This document shows positions 33,360 to 44,254 of a DNA stretch of 64,000 nucleotides, one piece after another (position 1 is the first letter of the stretch; the number at the start of each line of letters is the position of its first letter). Origin of the DNA: Zingiber officinale (taxonomy: Eukaryota; Streptophyta; Magnoliopsida; Zingiberales; Zingiberaceae); the NCBI RefSeq assembly GCF_018446385.1, contig NC_055996.1:130000532-130064531 (forward strand). Direction: 5' to 3'. Position numbers and translations under genes: made by a program. Below the pieces are notes generated by a model. It was given only the letters and a program-made list of their open reading frames with translations. It made no database searches and was not told where the DNA came from.

Positions 33360-36300
33360 TAATGATTTTTTAACATGAATATATTTGAAAATTTTAATTC
33401 ATGTTATAAAAATCATTGCTCTCAATATATTAAGTCAAATTAATGTTTGAGTGGATAGATATAATCAGGAGAAATAGCCAAACTCATTGATATAATTTCA
33501 TGTTAATTTGAGATCGTTTGATCTATCAATCAGATTTTTTAAACGTGAATTTAATTTTTCAAACATATTTGTATTTAAAAAATCATTACTCTTAATATAT
33601 TGGATCAAATTAATGTTTAGGCAAAACTAGCTGATGAACCAAACGAACTTAGATTAATATGAAACAAGTTTGTATATATTTGTCTACCTTTCCTGATTAT
33701 ATTCATGCTTTCAAACATCAATTTGACTTACTATATTGAGAACAATGATTTTTTAAATACAAATATGTTTGAAAAATTTAATTCGTATTTAAAAAATATA
33801 ATTGATGGACTAAATGATCTTGAATTGAGATGAAACTGGATTCTATGAGTTTGGCTAGTTCGCCTAATTATATCTATCCCCTCAAACATCAATTTGACCT
33901 AATATATTGAGAGCAATGATTTTTTGAACATGAATTAAATTTTTTAAATATATTCATGTTCAAAAAATCATTACTCACAAAATATTAGGTTAAATTGAAG
34001 TTTAAGGGTATAGATATAATCATGAGAACTAGTCAAACATATAGGAACTAGTTTTATGTCAATCCGAGATCGTTTGATTCATCAACCGATTTGTCCAAAA
34101 TCGACTGTATGACGTCATTTGATCCGTCAACTGATTTTGTCCAAAATTGGCTAATAGACTAAATGACCTCGGATTGACATGAAACAAGTTCCTATATGTT
34201 CATCTAACTCTCTTGATTATATCCATATCCTCAAACATCAATTTGACCAATATAGTGAGAACAATCATTTGTTGAACATGAATTGAATTTTTTAAATATA
34301 TTTGTATTCAAAAAATTATTACTCTCAATATATTGGATCAAATTAAAGTTTGAGGGCATTAATATAATAACAAGAGGTAGACAACACATAGGAACTAGTT
34401 TCATGTTAATCCGAGGTTGTTTGATCCATTAGCCAGTTTTGCCCAAAATCGACCGATGGACCAAATGACCTCGAATTAATATAAAACTAGTTCCTATGTG
34501 TTCGACCATCTCTCCTTATTATATTTATGTCCTTAAACTTCAATTTGACCTAATATATTGAGAGCAATAATTTTTTAACATAAATATATTTGAAAATTTT
34601 AATTCATATTAAAAAAATAATTATTCTCAATATATTATGTTAAATTAATGTTTGAAGTAATGAATATAATCAGGAGAGGTAGATGAATATATAGAAACTT
34701 GTTTCATATCAATCCGAGGTTATTTGGTCCATTAGCCATTTTTGGACAAAACCGATTAATGGATCAAACGACGTCATTCTGTCCATCAGTCGGGTTTGGA
34801 CAAAAGTGGCTGATGGATCAAATGACCTCGAATGAACATGAAACCAATTCCTTTATGTTCGATTAGTTCTCCTGATTATATCCATGCCCTTAAACTTCAA
34901 TTTAACACAATATATTGAGAGCAATGATTTTTTGAACACATATATGTTTGAAAATTTTAATTCATGTTCAAAAAACTATTGCTTCCAATATTAGGTCAAA
35001 TTGATGTTTAAGGGCATGTATATAATCAGGAAAACTAGCCGAACTCATATGATCTAGTTTCATGTCAATATGAGATTGTTTGGTCCATCAGCCATATTTT
35101 TTAAACATGAATTGAATATTTCAAACACATTCGTGTTAAAAAAAAAATGATTGCTCTCAAATACATTGGGTCAAATTGAAATTTAACGACATAGATATAA
35201 TTAGAAGAATTAACCAAATATATATAAACTAGTTTCATGTTAATTTGAGGTTGTTTACCCAAAATCGACTGATGCACCAAACGAACTCAGATAGACATGA
35301 AATAAATTCCTATATGTTTGTCTACCTCTTTTGATTATATCCATATCCTCAAACATCCATTTGACCCAATATTAAGAGCAATATTTTTAAAAATATGAAT
35401 ATGTTTGAAAAAATTAATTCATATTTCAAAAATCTGATTGATGGACCAAACAATCTCGGATTGATATGAAATTAGATCTTATGAGTTTGGCTAGTTCTCT
35501 TGATTATATATATCCCCTAAAAAATTAATTTGATATAATATATTGAGAGTAATGATTTTTTTATCATGAATTAAATTTTTTAAATATATTCATGTTAAAA
35601 AATTATTGTTCTTAATATATTAAATCAAATTGACATTTGAGGACATCACTATAATCAGAAGATGTAGTGGAACACATAAGACTAGTTTCATGTTAATATG
35701 AGATCATTTGGTTAATCAGGTGATTTTAGATAGATCGGTTAATATACCTAATGACAAATTGATGTTTAAGAGCATAAATATAATTAGAAGGGATAGACGA
35801 ACACATAAAAATTAGTTTCATATCAATTCAAGATCGTTTGATCTATCAACTAATTTTATTTAAAATATATTTTGATTAAAAAAATAAATCCGTCAACAAT
35901 CAGTCGACTCGACTGATTTAATTATAAATTGAGCGTTGATCCCGTCTGGAATCTGAGTCAGACGGAGGTCGGCTCTGCTGTCACTGGCGTTGACAGAAAT
36001 TAACGGAGATGTTCCACAAAGACAAGGCTGCACAGGCAAGCTCCACAGGTTGCTGACAGGGGGTGATGACGAGGGTCTAGAAGCGGGAGCTCCCTGCGCA
36101 CACTCAGACAAGCTCCCTTCACGTTAGGGACCAAGAACCAGGGAAAAATCCCCTGGCGCAAGCCCTTCGACGCTCAAGTCAGGTACTTTTCCCCCTGAAG
36201 AACAGTAAAATTGCAGAAAGTAAAAGAGAGATGCGAAAAGTGAGAGAGCGTACCTGCGTAAGGGAGAGGACACCCCTTTTTATATAGCAATGCGAACTTT

Positions 36301-37061
36301 TGGTCTCTGGCAAATGTCAGGAAATGTCGGGTGTCAGATCTTGTCTAGGGGTAAGTGCCACATGGCATCCTATCTGTTGGTTGCTACTCGGAAAATCTAA
36401 TGGTTCCACTGTACAAAAATTTTGTACAAAGGTCTGAACCTTTCCTAGCTACCATGTGTTCTTTTAAATTAAACTTGGATCACCTGCGGAACTTAACACG
36501 TTTGATCCAAAGTTTAATTTATTTGTTCTTTTAGTTTAGACTTGGATCTCCTGCGGAACTTAACACGTTCGATCCAAATCACCTAGGTTATTAATTCCAT
36601 TAAATATTAATTTCCAGAATTGGCTTCCAGGACTGCATGGCGAGGCACATGACCTTCTTGGATATGGGAACAACCACCACCGCATAGGCAAAGCCTTTTA
36701 AGGAAAGCTAATATTTAATTTCCTTAAATAACTTTAGGTCAACCAAAAAGAACAATCAAATCACAAGGAAAAGAAAAATAAAAGAACACAACATCGAAAA
36801 CAAATTCGAAATACTAGAATCGCATGCCTCTTGTATTTGGTATTTTTACATGAAGATAAAACTAGTATGATGCGGAAATTAAATACTAGTATACCTTTTC
36901 TTTTGTAAGTAAAAACCTCTAGGTCTTCTATCGTATTCCTCTTCTAACCTCGGACGTTGTGTGGGCAACGATCATCCGAGATGAGAAACCACCAAAGCAC
37001 CTTCTTCTCCTTTCTTCAAGTTTCGGCCAAGCACAATGCTTCCAAAAGATGAAGATCTTTT

Positions 37062-37933
37062 TGTTGGTCCCTTTGGAGGCCGGCAAGAGGGGAGGGGTGA
37101 ATTGCCCTACAAAATAAAACTCGAACCTTTCTCGGATTTCAACTATATAATGAACACTTGAAATAAATAAATAAAAGAGACTAAGTAAAGAAAAGCAGAC
37201 ACCAGAGTTTTACTTGGTTTGCAATCAGGGGATTGCTAATCCAAGGAATGTAAGCGAACTATCTGATTCTCCTCTGGGTGGAGTAGCTTCTTTACAACGT
37301 TGATAGCACAAATGAATAGAACAGAATTGAAAGCACAGAAGGAATTGATTACAAGTGAGTTCTAATAATCTGTGCAAACCAGTGCTATATTTATAGCACT
37401 GGTCGGGGCACCCCGAAGGGGTTCTGGGCGCCCTAGGGGGATAAAACTTTATCCCCCAATGTTCAGATCAAGTTTGACTCGATCTGGTCAAAAACTTCGG
37501 TCCGGGCGCCCCGGACCCCAAAAGTCAACTCTGGTTGACTTTTTCCGTCCGGTCGCTCCGCTTCGGTTCAGCTCGTCTCGGTCCGAGTCTTCTGTTCCGG
37601 CTCCACTAGCTTGGGTGATCTCGGTCATCCGGAATAGGGCTCACCCGAACCCATGTTCCGGCCTTCTCCTTGAGCAGCCTTCCTTCCCGGTTTCTCGTCC
37701 CTCGAACGCCGCGCACCTTCTTCTCGTCCACCGGTGTACTCTTCCGAGGTCACCTCGTCTCTCGGACGCACCGAGCCCGTCGGCTCTCTCCCGTGCCGTC
37801 CTTCTCGCTAGCCGCGTCTTCCGCTCGACTTCCTGTGTTCCTAAGCTCCTGCACACTTAGACACAAGGGTTAAACAAACGCAGGACCTAACTTAGCTTGT
37901 TTGATCACATCAAAACACCTTGGGGTTCCAACA
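37062..37933 (-). repeat. 3' LTR of the minus-strand gag-only element
   Basis: Carries GGGCGCC and GGGGCACCCC-type palindromes (37400-37530) immediately before a TATA box that is itself palindromic (GTGCTATAAATATAGCAC on minus, near 37382-37400). Confidence 0.85.
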
Positions 37934-38851
37934 ATCTCCCCCTTTTTGATGTGAGCAACCCAAGTTAAGTTAGGGTAACCATATGCAATAAAAATAATTT
38001 ATATTCAAATAAGTCCAAGTATTTTTCAAATGAAAAATTATATAACCTCCCCCTAGACTTAACATACTTCTCCCCCTTTGATCACATAAAAATTGGGGTT
38101 ATAAACAAGTCTAAGGTAAATTAAAAAAAAATTTGAGTGTAAAAAATGTCTAAGTAAAGACACTCTTCAGAATTTTTCTTTCGAGAAAAATTAAGTAAAA
38201 CACTTTTCAGAAAAAAACAGTCATAATTGTTAATAAAATTTTAAGTTTGAAACTTATTTTAACATTCCCAAAAAAACTTTTCTAACCAAAAAAAAATTCT
38301 AAGTTAATATTCATAAGAAAAAAGTCAATTTTAAGAAAAAATTATAAGGCAATATTATCATAAAAAAAATTCTAAGATTTCTAAGTCAATTTTCATAAAA
38401 ATTTCTAAGATAAAAAAAATTTCAATTTTTTTTTAAAAATATTTTTTAACACAAATTGAATAACTCTTTTAAAGCATTAAGTAATTTAAATTAATGCTTT
38501 TTCAGTTAGTCAATTAAACTTTTCATTTCGATACTTGGCTTCCAGGTCGTGGCGAGACACTAGGCCTTCGTGGTTATTGGAGCAACAACCACTTCCTTAG
38601 ACAAAGCCTCATAAAGAAATTAGTTGTTTAATTTCCTTGCTGAAAATTCTAAGTCTGACTTTAATTTTAAATTAAACAGGTTTTTGGAACCCAGTAGAGG
38701 TTCCTACCTACAGGATTAACCAAGTGTTTCCTAGGTATATAGATTTTTGATATATTTCTAATTTGACTTTGATGAAATCTATAATACCAATTTAAACCTC
38801 TATAATTCCTAAAAGTAGAAATATTTGAACCATTAGATTTTTTCAATCTTT

Positions 38852-40088
38852 CTATTTCTTTTTTAGTTTTTCATTTTCAATTTTTAGTTTTTCAAAATCC
38901 TCTATAAGACATGATTTTGCCAAAATTCTCTTTATTTCTAAAATTTCATTTTCTAATTTGGCATTTTTATTTTCTAATTTGTACATGGATTTAGTCATAG
39001 CTTTGATACCAAAGTAAAGTTCATCAGGGGGTAAGAGACATACCTCACTTACCATATCAGACTTGAAGCCTGAATCTCCGCTACTTCCATCTGAAGTCGC
39101 TCCCCCTTCATCGATGCTGGGTTCTGATGTACTTTGTCCTTCGTGGCTTGCCATCAGTGCAATCCCCGCATATTCTTGAGCTTCTGATTCAGATGAAGAA
39201 GTGTCATCCCAAGTTACTTTTAGGTTGTGTTTCTTGGGTGTCTTCAATTTAACCTTCTTGAGTTCTGGGCAGTCTTCCCTTAGGTGTCCCTCCTTCTGAC
39301 ACTGGTAGCACCGTACCTTTCTTCTACCTTTTTGATTCTTTTTATTCTGCATTTTAAATTTATTAAATCTAAAAAACTTTTTAAAGTTTCTTACCATGTA
39401 CGCTTCTTGATCGTCTTCGGAGTCTGACTCGAGTTCATCCTTGTTGGTTGCGTTCAGCGCCATAGTCTGGGTTGTGTCCTTTGATATCTCTGCATATCTA
39501 GTTTCGTGTAATTCAAGGGTAGAAAACAATTCTTCTAAAGTACTTACTTCCAGGTCTTTCGAGATGTAGTAAGCATCGACGATTGATGTCCACTCCGGAG
39601 TTCTTGGAAACGCGTTGAGCGCGTAGCGTATAGTGTCCCGGTTTGTTACCGTTTCACCAAGGTTTTCGAGACCAGTAACTAGTTCTTTTACCTTTGCATA
39701 TAGACCGGCTACTTTCTCACCTTTCTCCAGACGGATGTTCATCAGTTTGTTGCGGAGGATGTCCCTTCTAGCGAGCTTTGCTTCGGACGTGCCTTCGTGG
39801 AGTTCCAAGAACTTCTCCCAAAGTTCTTTAGCAGATAAATAGTTTCCGATGAGGTTGACCTCTCAGCAGGTGATGTTCCGCACGGCTGTTTGCTACCGAC
39901 TCATTCTGCTCCTTCTTTGTCCAATCGCTCTCTTCTTTTTCTTTTCCATCTTTATCTATTGGAGCTACAAAATCATATTTCATAATAAATCGAATTTCAA
40001 AATATGTTTTTAGGAATACCTCCATACGACGCTTCCAGTCTGCGAAGTTCCCCTCGAATTTTGGTGGAACAATGCTTGGTCCGGCCAT
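38852..40088 (-). CDS. Gag region with one zinc knuckle (fossil)
   Basis: Two open stretches in gag order: 40088-39828 (MAGPSIVPPKFEGNFADWKR...) and 39808-38852 (318 codons). The second has the copia-gag core (MNIRLEKGEKVAGLYAKVKE), a CCHC knuckle CYQCQKEGHLREDC and a C-terminal coiled coil (LENKNAKLENEILEIKR). The element as a whole lacks pol, so mobilisation would need another element's enzymes. At least one break separates the two stretches. Confidence 0.8.
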
Positions 40089-40146
40089 CTTTGTTGCTTC
40101 GATCGGCGGTTAGTCCTCCTGAAGCGCGCCTAGCTCTGATACCACT

Positions 40147-41014
40147 TGTTGGTACCTTTGGAGGCCGACAAGAGGGGAGGGGTGAATTGCCCTACAAAAT
40201 AAAACTCGAACCTTTCTCAGATTTCAACTATATAATGAACACTTGAAATAAATAAATAAAAGAGACTAAGTAAAGAAAAGCAGACACCAGAGTTTTACTT
40301 GGTTTGCAATCAGGGGATTGCTAATCCAAGGAATGTAAGCGAACTATCTGATTCTCCTCTTGCCGGAGTAGCCTCTTTACAACGTTGACAACACAAATGA
40401 ATAGAACAGAATTGAAAGCACAGAAGGAATTGATTACAAGTGAGTTCTAATGATCTGTGCAAACCAGTGCTATATTTATAGCACTGGTCGGGGCGCCCCG
40501 AAGGGGTTCCGGGAGCCCTAGGGGGATAAAACTTTATCCCCCAACGTTCAGATCGAGTTTGACTCGATCTGGTCAAAAACTTCGGTCCGGGCGCCCCGGA
40601 CCCCAAAAGTCAACTCTGGTTGACTTTTTCCGTCCGGTCGCTCCGCTTCGGTTCAGCTCGTTTCGGTCCGGGTCTTCTGTTCCGGCTCCACTAGCTTGGG
40701 TGATCTCGGCCATCCGGAATAGGGCTCACCCGAACCCATGTTCCGGCCTTCTCCTCGAGCAGCCTTCTCGGTTTCTCGTCCCTCGAACGCCGCGCACGTT
40801 CTTCTCGTCCACCGGTGTACTCTTCCGCGGTCACCTTATCCCTCGGACGCACCGAGCCCGTCGGCTCTCTCCCGTGCCGTCCTTCTCGCTAGCCGCGTCT
40901 TCCGCTCGACTTCCTGTGTTCCTAAGCTCCTGCACACTTAGACACAAGGGTTAAACAAACGCAGGACCTAACTTAGCTTGTTTGATCACATCAAAACACC
41001 TTGGGGTTCCAACA
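40147..41014 (-). repeat. 5' LTR of the minus-strand gag-only element
   Basis: Pairs with 37062-37933. It shows GGGGCGCCCC at 40491-40500 and CCGGGCGCCCCGG near 40587, again just upstream (in element sense) of the TATA box at about 40468-40482. Confidence 0.85.
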
Positions 41015-42912
41015 CTTTTTCCACCAACCATGCTCCAAGGGATACAAACTTTCTCTCCTTCTTCTCCAAGCTAGAATCCGGCCACCACTTGATCTCCAAA
41101 GAAGATGTGAGGTTCGGCCACAAAGGATGGAGAGAAGAGAAAGGGGATAGCCGGCCACACCAAGGAAGAAAAGAGGGAGAAAATAATAGAGGTTGTTCAC
41201 CTTGAAGGCTCCCAAAACCCCCCTCTTTTATAATCCTTAGCCTTGGCAAATAAGGAAATTTAATTACAATAAAATTTCCTTAACTTTCCTTGACATGAAT
41301 TAATTAAGAAAAATAAAATAAAATTTCCCAATTAAACATGTCATGGCCGGCCACCTCATGGAGAGCAAACAAGATAATTTTTAATCAACAATTAAAAATT
41401 CCTTATTTGTCTTCGGAAATTTAAAAAAAATAAAATTTCCTTTTAAAATCCATTCATGGTTGATAAAAAGAAATTTCTATAATTTTAATTTTTCAACATG
41501 TGAATAATTTACAAAGAAGAAAAATAAAATATCCTTCCAATCTACAAATAAGGAAAGAGATCTCTTTCTTTAATCTTTTGTAGAGACTTATAAAAGAGAT
41601 ATTTTAATTTTAAATCTCTCCAATAAATTATATCTTTCACATAAGAAAATTTTAAAATTAAAATTCTTTTTTAATTTAATAGGGCCGGTCACCTAAGCTT
41701 GGGTTCAAGCTAGGGACAGCCACCCATGAACCAATGGTTTGGCCGGCCCTAGCTTGATCCACAAGCTAGCTTGGTCGGCCCCTATATCATGGGTATGAAG
41801 GTGGGTATAGGTGGGTATAGTATTCTATAAATAAGAGGCTACGATAGGGACCGAGAGGAGGAATTGGTTTTGGTCTCCCGATAAAATTAAACATCCCGTG
41901 TTCGCCCCGAACACACAACTTAATTTTATCAATAATAATTCATTCCACTAGAGAACTATTATTGAACTACCGCACCAATCCCAAATTATATTTTTTTGGG
42001 CTCCTTCTTATTATGAGTGTGTTAGTCTCCCTGTGTTTAAGATGTCGAATGTCCACTAATTAAGTGAGTTACTGACAACTCATTCAATTAATATCTTAGT
42101 CCAAGAATAGTACCACTTAACCTTATCGTCATGCCGGACTAAGTCCACCTGCAGGGTTTAATATGACAATCCTTATGAGCTCTTCTTGGGGACATTATCA
42201 ACCTAGATCACTAGGACACAGTTTCCTTCTATAATCAACAACACACACTATAAGTGATATCATTTCCCAACTAATCGGGCTTTGATTTATCAAACTAAAT
42301 CTCACTCATTGATAAATTAAAGAAATAAATATCAAATATATGTGCTTGTTATTATATTAGGATTAAAAGCACACACTTCCATAATAACTGAGGTCTTTGT
42401 TTCTTTATAAAGTCAGTATAAAAGAAAACAACCTCTGATGGTCCTACTCAATACACTCTAAGTGTACTAATGTAATTATATAGTTAAGATAAACTAATAC
42501 CTAATTACACTACGACCTTCCAATGGTTTGTTCCTTTCCATTTTGGTCGTGAGCTACTGTTTATAATTTATAAGGTACTGATAACATTATCTTCTATATG
42601 TGACACCACATACTATGTTATCTACAATATAAACTAATTGAACAACTACAAACAAATGTAGATAATTTGACCAAATGTGATTCTTTATTCAAAATAAATG
42701 TTTACGAAAGCTTAGGCTTTCAGTATACACTCTAACACTATCATAGGTTACAAGAAGGTTCTTCTGGTAATGAGTCATGGATCATTGGAATATACCCTTA
42801 CATACAATGATTATTCTCTGACAAGTGGCTACAATTCTCTGGCTTAGTTGTCATGTAGTGACCTACCGTCTTGTAGGGAGAAGTTCCGGCTGACCGATCT
42901 ATCCCGACCAAC

Positions 42913-43215
42913 ATGTCCTGACCTGTAAGCCCTAGTCTGTGAACTCTGCCCTGCATAGCCTGACTCGGAAGTCTCAGTCTGGAAATCCTGACCTGTAAAT
43001 CCTGCCTTGCATAGCCTGACCCAGAAGTCTCAGACTGTAAACCTTGACCTGTAAATCCTGCCCTGCATAGCCTGGCCTAGAAGTCTCAGTCTGTAAATCC
43101 TGACCTGTAAATCCTACCCTGCATAGCCTAGCCCAGAAGTCTCAATCTGTAAATTTGACCTGTAAATCCTGCCCTGCATAGCTTGGCACGGCAGTTTCAG
43201 TCTATAAATCCTGAC
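42913..43215. repeat. 56-bp tandem repeat, about five units
   Basis: The unit reads roughly CCTGACCTGTAAATCCTGCC, CTGCATAGCCTGGCCCAGAA, GTCTCAGTCTGTAAAT, repeated five times with substitutions. It lies inside the outer LTR fragment and is probably part of its U3 region. Confidence 0.8.
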
Positions 43216-43424
43216 TTGATTGGTTCCTCCCCCCTCTTCCTTATTCTTAATGTTACTTTCCCGACCTTTTGACTAGAGCACTTCGACTAGTGCGCCCATT
43301 TGCCCTCTCGACCTGGATCTCTTACTCGCACAACCCTTTTGATCCCTGATATGGACATCTCGACCGAGCATTCAGAGTCAACTCCTGACCTGGACCTTTT
43401 GCCTAAGTAACCTATCCCCTTGAC

Positions 43425-43520
43425 TTCTGGCTGTCACGTCCCCTTGACTTCTGACTACCATGTCCCCTTGAATCCTGACTGTCACGTTCTCTTGATTCTT
43501 GATTATCACGTCTCCTTAAC
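43425..43520. repeat. ~27-bp tandem repeat, about four units
   Basis: Diverged units of the type CCCCTTGACTTCTGACTGTCACGT follow the 56-bp repeats in the same LTR fragment. Confidence 0.6.
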
Positions 43521-43559
43521 TAAGTCCTACCTTTACGTACCGTATCAAGCGTTTTTACA

Positions 43560-44254
43560 CAGAGTTAAATCGATTCAATTATTTTTAATTAGCAATTGAC
43601 TGATATCGATAAAATTGAAAATAGATGTATAATTTATAAATTTTGAAACTATACGCTACTATGTGGAATGAATATTTTATAAATTTATATAAGCGATTCA
43701 TTAAAATGCTGTTAAGATGATTTGCTTTAAATGTAAAGTCCATTTAACTTTAATTGGGAAAGAAACGTCCATCACACGTTTGTATGGACCCTCTTTTAAG
43801 TTTTTACCCTTAATTTAACACTTTGTCTTCCATTTTAGCCATGTGACAGCGCATCTCTAGCGAGCCGACAATTTATTTCTAGACATAAAAGAGTCGTACA
43901 TTTAAGCCCCAAGTCTCCCATTTTCAGCTCATCTCATCTGCTTCAAGACTTTGTTCATCCGTCGATATTGACAAAATGCTCTCATGAATTGACCAGAGAG
44001 CTGAACTTATCCCACACTAGATTTGTTCAGAATCTTTCGATACCTTATCCTGACAAAATGCTGTAAAGTCTGGAAAGTGTTTGAAGAAACTTTTTCTAAC
44101 TTGAACTTTGCATATTACAAGAAATAGCCAGAGCCAAGGTTATTGCTGCTTGAACCTTCATATACACTTAATTTCCTTGTAAGAAGTACTCCAACTGGTA
44201 TTCTTTGAATGTGATGTAAACTACAACGAAACTTAGAAAATTGTCCAGGTAGCT
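43560..44254. other. Intergenic, 3' flank of CYP707A
   Basis: AT-rich sequence; the part nearest 44255 should hold the 3' UTR of the minus-strand P450 gene. Nothing else was recognised. Confidence 0.45.

Larger units (their letters stand above)
29790..35900. repeat. Array of imperfect palindromes (foldback units)
   Basis: After setting aside the LTR element at 30082-33359, about 2.8 kb consist of repeated arms in alternating orientation. One arm reads GATTGACATGAAACTAGTTC ... CTGATTATATCCATG ... CATCAATTTGACC ... TATTGAGAGCAATGATTTTT; the next arm is its reverse complement. Apices lie near 33945, 34300, 34600, 34950 and 35570; the arms are 110-150 bp and strongly diverged between units. The array ends are rich in AGTCGACT-type sequence (29797 and 35905). 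No ORF. It could be a satellite of foldback units or a stack of one MITE family. Confidence 0.75.
37062..41014 (-). mobile_element. Gag-only LTR retrotransposon, minus orientation
   Basis: LTRs 37062-37933 and 40147-41014 (872 and 868 bp), nearly identical by eye, so a young insertion. Flanked by CTTTT (37057-37061 and 41015-41019). The primer site next to the right LTR reads GGTATCAGAGC on the minus strand (about 40134-40144). The polypurine tract (AAAAAGGGGGAGAT on minus) abuts the left LTR. The interior of 2.2 kb holds gag only and no pol. The LTR start (TGTTGGAACCCCAAGG) is related to that at 30082. Confidence 0.9.
36375..42737. mobile_element. Second copy of the 2.4 kb solo LTR, itself interrupted
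   Basis: TGTTGGTTGCTACTC at 36375 and ACACTCTAACA at 42737 match the ends of the element at 6368-8777. It is flanked by the 5-bp duplication CTATC (36370-36374 and 42738-42742). The copy is split by another element at 37062-41014; the two parts (36375-37061 and 41020-42737) align end to end with the uninterrupted copy. Confidence 0.85.
35930..43560 (-). mobile_element. Outer LTR fragment, split by a later insertion
   Basis: 35930-36369 and 42743 to about 43560 form one older LTR-like sequence in minus orientation: a TATA box reads CTATATAAAAAGGGG on the minus strand (36278-36292), and the other part carries tandem repeats. The two parts are joined across CTATC, the target site of the inserted element at 36375-42737. 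Outer ends were not resolved. Probably Ty3/gypsy-like by style; uncertain. Confidence 0.55.

Noticed and set aside
37372-37860. 162-codon plus-strand ORF, repeated at 40457-40954
   Set aside because: Both lie in the paired LTRs of the gag-only element on the opposite strand; not a gene family.
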